Of a stretch of 64,000 bases of DNA, positions 8,944-16,934 are shown one piece after another. The position numbers and the translations under genes are program-made. This DNA is from Kitasatospora albolonga (lineage in GTDB: Bacteria; Actinomycetota; Actinomycetes; Streptomycetales; Streptomycetaceae). Location of the stretch: positions 7,372,001 to 7,436,000 of the forward strand of contig CP020563.1 of assembly GCA_002082585.1 (NCBI GenBank). Reading direction: 5' to 3'. The notes beneath the pieces are model-generated. The model saw only the letters and a list, made by a program, of their open reading frames with translations. It did no database searches and was not told the DNA's origin. How positions within the stretch are numbered: the stretch's first letter is position 1; each line of letters opens with the position of its first letter.

Positions 8944-9224
8944 GCGATGGCCCCCTGGTCGCTGCCCTCACCCTGCGACGGCGGGGTGGTCGGGCCGCCG
9001 TCCGGGGCCGTCGTCTTCCGGCTCATGGCCATGGTGATCAGCGGCGTGCCGTCCACCATGGTCGCGGTCTGGGTCACCCGGTTGTACACGCGCGTCTCCC
9101 TACGCGGCACGGACAGGTCGACGGGCGTGAAACGCGCTCCTTGCAGCGCATAGGGGCGGACGGGTGCCGGGCGAAGCGCGACCGGCACCGGCCTGCCCAG
9201 GGGCAGTGGCACGATGATGTTCAT
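8940..9224 (-). CDS. tgmA: ATP-grasp-modified RiPP precursor (TgmA family)
   Basis: 94 aa, ATG at 9224 with GAGAGG 7 nt upstream. The N-terminal half is a Pro/Arg-rich leader (VPLPLGRPVPVALRPAP). A conserved-looking segment YNRVTQTATMVDGTPLITM follows at 47-65; the DGTP signature is typical of this precursor family. Residues 70-94 are rich in Thr/Ser and acidic residues (TTAPDGGPTTPP, then SQGEGSDQ), the composition expected for a graspetide core in which side-chain esters link Thr/Ser to Asp/Glu. Overlap of its TGA with the tgmB GTG shows coupling. Product ring pattern cannot be predicted from sequence. With tgmB broken, the peptide may be unmodified in this strain. Confidence 0.8.
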   Translation of the reverse strand: MNIIVPLPLGRPVPVALRPAPVRPYALQGARFTPVDLSVPRRETRVYNRVTQTATMVDGTPLITMAMSRKTTAPDGGPTTPPSQGEGSDQGAIA

Positions 9225-9340
9225 GGAGTCCTCTCGAAGGGGTGAACTTCGTCGTTCAGCAACCAGGTTGGCCGCGTAGCCGTACGATCACCAGGGGTAA
9301 TAGCTTCGAGTCCGTAACGCGGAAAAGTGGAGTCGCGCAC

Positions 9341-10156
9341 ATGGCGAGGCCACCGAAGGAGCTGACGCCCGAGAAGAGCGTGGAAGACCTGCTCGGGTCG
9401 AAAATCCGCAAGCTCAGACTGGCCCAGGGCTGGGAGATCACCGACCTGGCGGCGAAGGTGTTCGTCAGCCCGGGGCGGATCAGCTCGATCGAGACCGCGA
9501 ACGACCCGCCGGGGCGGGACCTCACGGTGAAGCTTGAGCAGGTGTTCGGCGTGGACGGCGCCCTGCTGGAGCTTCAGATGCTCATCAAATCCGAGGCGTT
9601 CAAGAACTACGCTCAGCGGTTCCTGCGCGACCAGGCCGGTGCCCGGTCGATACATGAGTTCTCGCCCGGAGTTCCGGGGCTGCTCCAGACCGCCGACTAC
9701 GCACGGGCGTTGATGGCGCTGGACTTCACGGACGATCCCGAAGGCTTGGAGGACTCCGTGGTCCGACGGGCCGAGAGGCAGGAGGTCTTCGGCCGGAAGA
9801 ATCCGCCGTGGCTGTGGGTCGTCCTGGCCGAGCCCATTCTCTACCAGGGCCGTGGCAGTTCCGAGATCATGGCCCGGCAGATCGATCACCTGCTGGAGAT
9901 GGGCGAACGCCCGTGCATCAACATCCAGGTGCTCCCGATCGACCAGCCCGCAGTGCCGGGCTCGATCAGTCTGCTGACGCTCCGGGACGGTACGCGAACC
10001 GCCTACGCCGAGGGGTTCAGCACAGGCACCTACTACCAGGAGCCCAGCGACGTCGATAGGCTCCAGAGGATCTACGATCACGTCCAGGCTGGCGCGTTGG
10101 ACCTCGACGCGTCCGCACAGGTCATGAGGGACGCACGAAGGAAGCACCAGCGATGA
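9341..10156 (+). CDS. XRE-family regulator with DUF5753 (Scr1/WhiJ-like)
   Basis: 271 aa from the ATG at 9341 (MARPPKEL...), preceded by AGTGGAG. Residues 19-75 are a Cro/C1-type helix-turn-helix (LGSKIRKLRLAQGWEITDLA, then SPGRISSIETA). The rest is the DUF5753 effector domain (EFSPGVPGLLQTADYARALM, ARQIDHLLEMGERPCINIQV). Proteins of this class are paired with a DUF397 partner throughout Streptomyces and control development or secondary metabolism. It overlaps the downstream DUF397 gene by ATGA, and is divergent from tgmA over 116 bp, so it is the obvious candidate regulator of the RiPP cassette (inference). An inverted repeat TGAAC-6-GTTCA at 9243-9258 lies just upstream of tgmA. Confidence 0.9.
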   Translation: MARPPKELTPEKSVEDLLGSKIRKLRLAQGWEITDLAAKVFVSPGRISSIETANDPPGRDLTVKLEQVFGVDGALLELQMLIKSEAFKNYAQRFLRDQAGARSIHEFSPGVPGLLQTADYARALMALDFTDDPEGLEDSVVRRAERQEVFGRKNPPWLWVVLAEPILYQGRGSSEIMARQIDHLLEMGERPCINIQVLPIDQPAVPGSISLLTLRDGTRTAYAEGFSTGTYYQEPSDVDRLQRIYDHVQAGALDLDASAQVMRDARRKHQR

Positions 10157-10350
10157 CACGGCAGTCTGATTGGCACATCAGCTCGTACAGCGGCACCAAC
10201 GACAACTGTGTCGAGGTGAAGGTCATGGACGCGAGCCTTCCTGGTGTGGTCCGTGCCCGTGACAGCAAGGACATCAGCCTTCCCGAGGTGCGGGTTCCGG
10301 CTGCCGCGTGGGGTGCGTTCGTCGCGTACGTCAGTCACCCCGAGATCTGA
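10153..10350 (+). CDS. DUF397 domain protein
   Basis: 65 aa; ATG overlaps the TGA of the DUF5753 regulator (ATGA). It shows the family hallmarks: an N-terminal WHISSYSGTNDNCVEV, a central VVRARDSKD and a C-terminal VPAAAWGAFVAYV. DUF397 proteins are small partners of the XRE/DUF5753 regulators, probably antagonists or co-regulators. A strong hairpin terminator follows 16 bp after the stop. Confidence 0.9.
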   Translation: MTRQSDWHISSYSGTNDNCVEVKVMDASLPGVVRARDSKDISLPEVRVPAAAWGAFVAYVSHPEI

Positions 10351-10366
10351 GCCCAGAAGACACCCG

Positions 10367-10400
10367 AAACCTCCCCCCGGCCTGAGCCGGGGGGAGGTTT
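10367..10400 (+). terminator. Hairpin terminator after the DUF397 gene
   Basis: Perfect 15-bp inverted repeat AAACCTCCCCCCGGC / GCCGGGGGGAGGTTT with loop CTGA. The right arm ends in TTT followed by CTTC. The remaining 10401-10591 contains no gene I can support. Confidence 0.85.
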
Positions 10401-10591
10401 CTTCGGTTCCCGGCCACGGAACAGGCCGCCGCGATCCCCGCAGGCCCCGCACCTCGGCGTCACGGCCCCGCAGCCCGGACGGCCCTTCGCGGACTGCGGT
10501 TGTCAGTGGCCGGTGCGAGACTCGGAGAGGCAGGGAACAGCCTCGCACCGCCGTACGTCGGCGCCCCGGGATTCGCTGAAGGAGCCACGCC

Positions 10592-11413
10592 ATGCGCAAC
10601 CCCGCCTTCCCCGACGGAGCGCCCAACTGGGTCGATCTCGGCACGCCCGACCTGGACGGGACCACCGCCTTCTACGGGGGCCTTTTCGGCTGGGAGCACG
10701 TTCCCGGCGGGCCCGAGGTCGGGGGGTACGGGATGTACACCCTGGGCGGCCACACCGTCGCCGGGGTCATGACGGTCCCCGAGGAGCAGGCCGCCAGCGC
10801 CTGGTCGATCTACTTCCAGTCGCCCGACATCAACGCCACCGCCCAGCTGGTGACCCGGTCGGGCGGGCGCGCCGCGTTCTCGCCGATGGACGTGCTCGAC
10901 TACGGGCGGATGGGCGGCTTCGCCGACCCGGCCGGGGCGTATTTCGGCGTCTGGCAGCCCCGGAAGAATCCCGGGCTCGGTGTGATCCAGGAGCCGGGCT
11001 CGCTCCTGTGGGTCGAGCTGTACACCCCTGACGTCCCGGCGGCGGCCGTGTTCTTCGCCGATGTCTTCGGCTGGCGGACCAACCCGTTGATCGTGGAGGG
11101 CACCCAGTACGTCTACACCACGGTCCACCCCGCGGGGACCGGCCCGGAGCTGTCGTTCGGCGGTCTGGTCACGATGAGCGACGTCCCGGCCGAGGCCGCG
11201 CGCGGCACCCACTGGCTGCCGTACTTCGCGGTGGACGACGTGGAGGCCACGGTGGACGCCGCGAAGCGGCTCGGCGGCGCGGAGTCGCTTCCGGCGATGG
11301 AGGTGCCCGGCGTCGGCACGATGGCCACCATCACCGATCCGTACGGGGCGGTCCTCGCGGTCATGAAGCCCCAGCCGAGGCAGGGGGAGGAAGGCGGCGC
11401 GCCGGGCGATTGA
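10592..11413 (+). CDS. Tandem VOC (glyoxalase/bleomycin-resistance fold) protein
   Basis: 273 aa; AAGGAG 6 nt before the ATG. Two homologous vicinal-oxygen-chelate domains are visible: residues 9-120 (WVDLGTPDLDGTTAFYGGLFGW ... GAYFGVWQP) and 135-265 (WVELYTPDVPAAAVFFADVFGW ... GAVLAVMKP). The pattern W-V-x-L-x-T-P-D-x8-FY/F-x2-LFGW is that of the Cfp30B/hydroxylase-like VOC subgroup common in actinobacteria, whose substrates are largely unknown. It is probably a cytoplasmic small-molecule binding or resistance protein. No partner gene is adjacent in the same operon; WhiB-like starts 46 bp downstream. Confidence 0.85.
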   Translation: MRNPAFPDGAPNWVDLGTPDLDGTTAFYGGLFGWEHVPGGPEVGGYGMYTLGGHTVAGVMTVPEEQAASAWSIYFQSPDINATAQLVTRSGGRAAFSPMDVLDYGRMGGFADPAGAYFGVWQPRKNPGLGVIQEPGSLLWVELYTPDVPAAAVFFADVFGWRTNPLIVEGTQYVYTTVHPAGTGPELSFGGLVTMSDVPAEAARGTHWLPYFAVDDVEATVDAAKRLGGAESLPAMEVPGVGTMATITDPYGAVLAVMKPQPRQGEEGGAPGD

Positions 11414-11459
11414 TGAATCGTTGATCAGTCGTTTATCGCGGCCGGGCACGGTGGGTCCC

Positions 11460-11714
11460 ATGCTGATCAATACAGTCACCGAGGACGCGCTCGACTGGCA
11501 GGAGACCGCGCTCTGCGCCCAGGCCGGGCCCGAGTTCTTCTTTCCGGCCCCCGGCAGTTCCACCCGCGAGGCCAAGCAGCTCTGCGGGGCCTGCGAGGGG
11601 CGCGTGGCCTGCCTGGAGTACGCACTCGCCAATGACGAGCGGTTCGGCGTCTGGGGCGGGCTCTCCGAGAAGGAGCGCGAGCGGCTGCGCCGGAAAGAAC
11701 GCGAACAGGGCTGA
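11460..11714 (+). CDS. WhiB-family iron-sulfur transcription factor
   Basis: 84 aa from ATG at 11460. The four cluster-binding cysteines are C19, C42, C45 and C51 (CxxC-x5-C spacing), followed by the G-V-W-G-G turn at 63-67 and a basic C-terminus (KERERLRRKEREQG) for DNA contact. This is the canonical Wbl layout: a [4Fe-4S] protein that binds the housekeeping sigma factor and alters promoter choice, redox or nitric-oxide responsive. An upstream in-frame ATG at 11421 would add 13 residues not seen in the family. Which Wbl paralogue it is cannot be said. Confidence 0.92.
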   Translation: MLINTVTEDALDWQETALCAQAGPEFFFPAPGSSTREAKQLCGACEGRVACLEYALANDERFGVWGGLSEKERERLRRKEREQG

Positions 11715-11773
11715 TCCACGTCCCGTACATGCCAGAATCCCGCTGTCATCCACCACCGGGCAGGGGAGTCGCG

Positions 11774-13369
11774 ATGAGCACCGCGTACGACTACATCGTT
11801 GTCGGCGCCGGATCGGCGGGCTGCGTTCTGGCCGCCCGGCTCTCCGAGGACCCGACGGTCAGCGTCGCGCTCGTGGAGTCCGGCGGGGCCGACCGGAAGC
11901 CGGAGATCCGTATTCCGGCCGCCTTCCCGAAGCTGTTCAAGACCCCGTACGACTGGGATCTGCGCACTGTCGCCCAGCCGGGCCTGGACGGCCGCGAGCT
12001 GTACTGGCCGCGCGGCCACACTCTCGGCGGGTCCTCGTCCATCAACGCCATGATGTGGGTGCGCGGCCACCGGGACGACTACGACGCCTGGGCGCGGAGT
12101 GCGGGGGAGGAGTGGTCGTACGACGCGTTCGTACGGTACTTCCGGCGGGCGGAGCAGTGGACGGGGCCGACGGGCGCGAGCACCCCCCACGGCACCGGGG
12201 GGCCGCTCTTCATCTCACCGCCCCGCGACCCGAGCCCGCTGAGCGCGGCCTTCCTGGCCGCCTGCCGGGCCGACGGCCTCCCTGATCTGCCCGAGCTCAA
12301 CGTGCCCGACCACAGCGGCTGTTCCCTCACCCCGCTCAACCAGCGCCGGGGCCGCCGCTGGAGCGCGGCCGACGGCTACCTGAAGCCGGCCGGCCGCCGG
12401 GCCAACCTCCACATCCTCACCGGTACCCGGGTCAGCTCCCTCGCTTTCGACGGGCCCCGGGTCACCGGGGTGTACACCGGGACCGCCCGCCCCGGCCGCC
12501 TCACCGCCCGCCGCGAGGTCGTCCTCAGCGCGGGCGCGATCGGCTCGCCCCACCTCCTGCTCCGCTCCGGCATCGGTGACCCCGAGGCGCTCCGGGCGGC
12601 GGGGATCGAGGTGCGGGCCGCCTCTCCGGACGTCGGCCGCAACCTCCAGGACCACCTGTCCTTCGCTCTCACCGTGCGCTGCCCGCAGCCGGTGACCCTG
12701 ACCGGCGCCGACACCCCCGCCAACCTCGCCCGCTACCTCCTGGCCCGGCGCGGCCCGCTGACCTCCAACGTCGGGGAGGCCGTCGCGTTCGTCCGCTCCT
12801 CCCCGGAACTGGCCGCGCCCGACCTGGAGCTGATCTTCGCCCCGGCGCCCTTCATCAACCACGGACTGGCCGCCCCCACCGAGCACGGCATCACCCTCGG
12901 CGTTATCCTTCTCCAGCCCGGGAGCACCGGCCGCATCACCCTCGCCCCCGACTCCCAGGGTGTGCGGATCGACCCGGGGTACCTCACCGACGCCTCCGAC
13001 CTCCGCCGCCTGATCGCGGGCGTCCGCCGCGCGGAGAGCCTGCTCGCCTCGCCTCAACTCGCCGCGCACACCGGGGAACCCATGGGCTTCTACCCCGGGG
13101 TGGTCGACGATACGGAGCTGGCCCGGGCGATCCGCGGTGCGGCCGAGACCCTGTACCACCCGGTCGGCACCTGCCGGATGGGCGAGGACGAGGACGCGGT
13201 GACCGACCCCCGGCTCCGGGTGCGCGGGGTGGCGGGGCTGCGGGTCGTGGACGCGTCGGTGATGCCGGGGATCACACGCGGCCACACCCACGCCCCGACC
13301 GTCGCCCTCGCGGAACGCGCCGCCGAACTCATCCGCGCGGACGCCCGGGTGGGGGCGGGGGCCCGGTAG
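11774..13369 (+). CDS. GMC-family FAD oxidoreductase (choline dehydrogenase-like)
   Basis: 531 aa; CAGGGGAG upstream of ATG 11774. N-terminal FAD-binding motif YIVVGAGSAGCVLAARLSED, GMC signature 1 PRGHTLGGSSSINAMMWVRG and signature 2 GAIGSPHLLLRSGIGD. The C-terminal catalytic region has LYHPVGTCRMGED and VVDASVMPGITRGHTHAPTV. The family oxidises alcohols to aldehydes/ketones with FAD; choline, glucose or aryl alcohols are possible and the sequence does not choose among them. No betaine-aldehyde dehydrogenase is adjacent, although a BCCT transporter lies 32 kb away. It stands alone after WhiB-like. Confidence 0.92.
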   Translation: MSTAYDYIVVGAGSAGCVLAARLSEDPTVSVALVESGGADRKPEIRIPAAFPKLFKTPYDWDLRTVAQPGLDGRELYWPRGHTLGGSSSINAMMWVRGHRDDYDAWARSAGEEWSYDAFVRYFRRAEQWTGPTGASTPHGTGGPLFISPPRDPSPLSAAFLAACRADGLPDLPELNVPDHSGCSLTPLNQRRGRRWSAADGYLKPAGRRANLHILTGTRVSSLAFDGPRVTGVYTGTARPGRLTARREVVLSAGAIGSPHLLLRSGIGDPEALRAAGIEVRAASPDVGRNLQDHLSFALTVRCPQPVTLTGADTPANLARYLLARRGPLTSNVGEAVAFVRSSPELAAPDLELIFAPAPFINHGLAAPTEHGITLGVILLQPGSTGRITLAPDSQGVRIDPGYLTDASDLRRLIAGVRRAESLLASPQLAAHTGEPMGFYPGVVDDTELARAIRGAAETLYHPVGTCRMGEDEDAVTDPRLRVRGVAGLRVVDASVMPGITRGHTHAPTVALAERAAELIRADARVGAGAR

Positions 13370-13478
13370 CCGGGAGGGCCGCGCCGGTGCGCCGGTTCCT
13401 GGGCCCGGCGTGCCCCGGCCCGCCCCCGGCTCCGTAAACCCCTGGGGCAGGTCGCTCCCGGCACGGCACAATCGCTCC

Positions 13479-16400
13479 ATGACCGACGCACAGCCCCTCG
13501 CCCTCGCCGCCGCCCTCCTCGATGCGCTCGAACCCCTCTCGCACCCGCGGCGCATGCGCGAACTCGCCGTACGGGCAAGGCGGCTGGCGGAACAGGGAGT
13601 GCTGCGTCCCGTGCTCGACGAGCTGGACGGCGGTGACCCGTACGAGCGGCGGATCGCCGTGGTCGCCGCCGCCGTCGGCCGGGACGCCGAGTGGATCGGG
13701 GCGCACATCACGGACGAGGACCGGATCGTACGCGGTCATGCCCTGCGCGCGGCCCGGAGCCTCGGGGTGCCGGACTCCGTGTACGAGGAGGCGTTCGCCG
13801 ACGCGCCCGCCGTCGTACGGCGGCAGCTCGTCCGGGCGATCGTCCTGGACCGGCGCACCGCACTCGCCGACCGGCTGATCACCACCCTCCGCACGGTCTG
13901 GGGCGACACCGAGGCGGCCCGGCTGCTGCCCGGGTGCTCGGCCGCCGTGGTGGCGGACCTCCTGCCCGGGCTGCTGCGTTCGGTGGACGGCTGGTCCTCG
14001 CTCGGCCACCACCACCCCGGCCCGCTGCTCGACGCGGTGACGGCCGAGCTGGCCGCCCTCCCCGCCGCCGAACGCGACGGCTGGGGGCACTGGTACGGCT
14101 ACGACCGGGGCATCGCCGCGGCGGCGAGGACCCTCCCGCACCGGGTGCTCGACCTCCTCGAGCGGTACGGCCCCGCCCGGCTCCCGACCCCGCTCCTCGG
14201 CGGCCTCGGGCACCTCGCCGCCGCCGACCCCGCCCGGTTCGCCCGGCTGCTCCACACCCCCGGCACCTGCGCCCTGCCGGACCGCGCGCTCAGCTGTACC
14301 CTGCTGCGCCGACTGGTGCGGGAGCTGCCCGACGGCCCCGTCGCCGAACTGGCCCGCGACACCCCGCGCCTGCTGCCCCGGCTGCTCCTCGCCCTGCCGC
14401 CCGCCCGCCGCGCCGCCGTCCACGAAGCGGTTCTGGCGGGCCGGGGGGAGGGTGCCGAAGTCGTCGTCGACACCGCCCTGCTGGACGCGTTGTCCCGTAA
14501 CCATGTGGCGTCCGTCGCGCGTCGCCTGGCCGACCGCGCCCGGACCCGGGGCGCCGACCGCGCCACCGTTCTGCGCGCCGAGTCCTACCTGCCCTTCGGC
14601 GAGGTACGGGAACGGCTCCTGGCGGCCACCCGCGAACCCGCCGCCGACGACCGGGCCACCGCCTGGTCGCTGCTCGTCCGCAACGCGGGGCGCTCCGGCG
14701 ACCCGGCCACCGCGGCCACCGTGCTGGAGGACCTGCTGCGGCTGCGCAACGAACAGGACCCCGTCCGCTCCGCCGCGCTGCGGGCCCTGCTCACCGTCCC
14801 GCCCGCCCTGTTCACCGACGCCGTGGAGCCGCTGCTCGACCGCATCGCCGCCGACGCGGTGGAGGCCCGCGACTCCTCCGCCGGGAGCCGTTCCGCCCTC
14901 AGCTCGCTCGCCGTGGCCGTCCTGCGCGAACACGCGGTCACCGGGGAACGCGCCCTGCTCAACTGGGCGCTGCGCACCCTGGTCCGGATCTCCGGCAACA
15001 GCGGCAGCGCCGACCTCGGCCGACTGGACCGGACCCTGCGCCGGGGTCAGGAGCACACCGTCCTCGAAGCGCTGCTGCCCTGGCTGGAGGCGGGCGCCGA
15101 ACGCTCCGACTACGACCTGGTGCTGGCCCTCGCCCGGGCCCTCGGGCGCCGCGCCGACACCCTGCCCGGCCTTCAGGAGCTGCTGTGGCAGGCCGTGTGC
15201 TACGGCGGCGAGTCCACCGTCCGCACCGCCGTCGAGCTCTGGCTCCGGTCTCCGGCGGACCGGGACGCCCGGGTGGAGCGGCTGCTGACCCGCGACCCCT
15301 CCGCCGCCGCGCTGCCCGCCGTCCAGCGGGTCCTGACCACCCGGCGCACCGATCTGCTCGACGCGTACCTCTGGGGGACTCCGCCGTGGGGCCGCTTCCT
15401 TACCTCCGGCACGGTGTGGAGCGTCGGTACGGACTCCGCCGCGGCCTGCTGGGTCCCGCGCCAGCAGCGTGCCGTACAGATGCGGTGGGAGCTGACGGTG
15501 GCGGACGAGAAGCTCCCGCTGTACGCGCGCGGCGCGGCGCTCCGGCAGCTCGCCCGGCTCCCCGGGCGGGGCGCCGACGCCGTACGGGCCTGGACGGACG
15601 CCCCCGACGTGGTGCTCGCGGAAGCGGCGCTGGCCGCCCTCGCGCACACCGACCGGCCCGCCGACACCCTGCCCGATCTGCTCGCCCACGCCGGGGACGA
15701 CCGGGCCCGCGTCGCGCTGTACGCGGCGGGCCGGGCCGCCGCCCACGCCCGCCCCTCGCGGCTCCGCGCGCTGCTCGCCGAGCGCACGGCACCCGGCGCG
15801 GGGAAGGTGACCTCCCGCAAGGAGACGGTCCGGCTGGCCGCGGCCCTGCTGCCGCTGCCCGACGCCGCCGCCGTCCTCGCCGACGCCTACGCACAGCCGG
15901 AACAGCACCCCGATGTACGGGCCGCCTGTGTGGCCTCCGGTACGGAGCTGCTCGGCGACGAGCGGATGTGGGAAGTGCTGGCGGACGCGGCGACGGGCGA
16001 ACGCGCGCTGCGCAAAGCCGTCCTGCTGACCCACCCGAACGAGCTGGACCCCGGCCACCGGCCGCGCTACGCGAAGCTGGTGCGGAGCGTCTGCGCGTCG
16101 GACGACGACGAAGTCGTCTCCCTCGGCCACCAGGCACTGGTCCGGTGGCTGCCCTGGGCGCCCGGAGCCGTCACCGTCCTGGTCGACGCGCTCACCGACA
16201 TGGACCGGCGCGGAACCTGGCGTTCCACCGCCGTCGCCCTGGCCGAGGCCGCCCCTGCCGGTGAGCAGGCGGCCAACGCGCTGAAGCGCGCGCTGACCCT
16301 GCTGGCCACGGGAGAGACGGCGGACGACGCGGGAGCCGAGCGGGACCGGCCCGCCCGGCAGCGCCTCCAGGGGCTGACCGACGCGCTGACGCGCTGGTCC

Positions 16401-16859
16401 GGTCCGCCCGACCCCTCACGCGGGGCCGTCCTCGCCGAGGCCGGGCGGACCCTCGCGGGCCACCGCGACCTCGTACCGCAGGCGGTGTCCCTGCTCATGG
16501 AGTCGCTGGAGTTGGCGGGCCGGGACGCCGACGCGCTGCACGCGGCCCTGGTGGAGCTGGCCGCCCTGCACACGGACCGCCCCGCGCTCGCCGCCCGCAC
16601 CGCCCGTACCGTCGGGCAGCGGGTCCAGCACGCCCGCGGGGCCGACACCGGTGATCCGGAGGTGCTGCTCGACGTCGTCGCCCGGCTGGCGGCGACCGGC
16701 GGTCTCACGGAGGGGCTGTTCGCCGCCGAGCTGACAGTGGCGTGCGGTCGGCGCACCGAATGGCCCGGCCCCTGGCGTACGCAGCTGAGGATGCTCCGCC
16801 TGCACCCCTGCGGCGATGTGCGCGATGTGGCGTACGCGCAGTTCACCGCGGCGGAGTGA
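13479..16859 (+). CDS. Large helical-repeat (HEAT-like) protein of unknown function
   Basis: 1126 aa starting MTDAQPLALAAALLDAL; a CACAAT box ends 6 nt before the ATG, suggesting a leaderless start, and no Shine-Dalgarno is visible. The protein has no signal peptide and no recognised catalytic motif. It is almost entirely amphipathic helix pairs of 30-40 residues, repeating patterns such as LxxALxxLL, ALRALLTVP and AALAALAHTDRPADTLPDLLAHAGDD. Arg and Asp are frequent at helix ends, as in HEAT/ARM solenoids. I therefore infer a cytoplasmic scaffold. I do not recognise a named family. It ends 75 bp from the convergent desaturase gene. Confidence 0.8.
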   Translation: MTDAQPLALAAALLDALEPLSHPRRMRELAVRARRLAEQGVLRPVLDELDGGDPYERRIAVVAAAVGRDAEWIGAHITDEDRIVRGHALRAARSLGVPDSVYEEAFADAPAVVRRQLVRAIVLDRRTALADRLITTLRTVWGDTEAARLLPGCSAAVVADLLPGLLRSVDGWSSLGHHHPGPLLDAVTAELAALPAAERDGWGHWYGYDRGIAAAARTLPHRVLDLLERYGPARLPTPLLGGLGHLAAADPARFARLLHTPGTCALPDRALSCTLLRRLVRELPDGPVAELARDTPRLLPRLLLALPPARRAAVHEAVLAGRGEGAEVVVDTALLDALSRNHVASVARRLADRARTRGADRATVLRAESYLPFGEVRERLLAATREPAADDRATAWSLLVRNAGRSGDPATAATVLEDLLRLRNEQDPVRSAALRALLTVPPALFTDAVEPLLDRIAADAVEARDSSAGSRSALSSLAVAVLREHAVTGERALLNWALRTLVRISGNSGSADLGRLDRTLRRGQEHTVLEALLPWLEAGAERSDYDLVLALARALGRRADTLPGLQELLWQAVCYGGESTVRTAVELWLRSPADRDARVERLLTRDPSAAALPAVQRVLTTRRTDLLDAYLWGTPPWGRFLTSGTVWSVGTDSAAACWVPRQQRAVQMRWELTVADEKLPLYARGAALRQLARLPGRGADAVRAWTDAPDVVLAEAALAALAHTDRPADTLPDLLAHAGDDRARVALYAAGRAAAHARPSRLRALLAERTAPGAGKVTSRKETVRLAAALLPLPDAAAVLADAYAQPEQHPDVRAACVASGTELLGDERMWEVLADAATGERALRKAVLLTHPNELDPGHRPRYAKLVRSVCASDDDEVVSLGHQALVRWLPWAPGAVTVLVDALTDMDRRGTWRSTAVALAEAAPAGEQAANALKRALTLLATGETADDAGAERDRPARQRLQGLTDALTRWSGPPDPSRGAVLAEAGRTLAGHRDLVPQAVSLLMESLELAGRDADALHAALVELAALHTDRPALAARTARTVGQRVQHARGADTGDPEVLLDVVARLAATGGLTEGLFAAELTVACGRRTEWPGPWRTQLRMLRLHPCGDVRDVAYAQFTAAE

Positions 16860-16934
16860 CAGGACGCGCGCCACCGGGGCGGCGGGGGAACGTCATGCGT
16901 CGCGCGTGCTGTGAGGGGCGGTGCAGCAGGCGCG

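Noticed and set aside
11774..13369. GMC oxidoreductase as a choline dehydrogenase in a betaine operon with the BCCT transporter
   Set aside because: The genes are 32 kb apart, with no betaine-aldehyde dehydrogenase in the window.
13329..16130. 933-codon minus-strand open frame opposite the helical-repeat gene
   Set aside because: Composition (Gly/Gln/Arg/Val) is typical of an antisense GC shadow and it lacks any motif.
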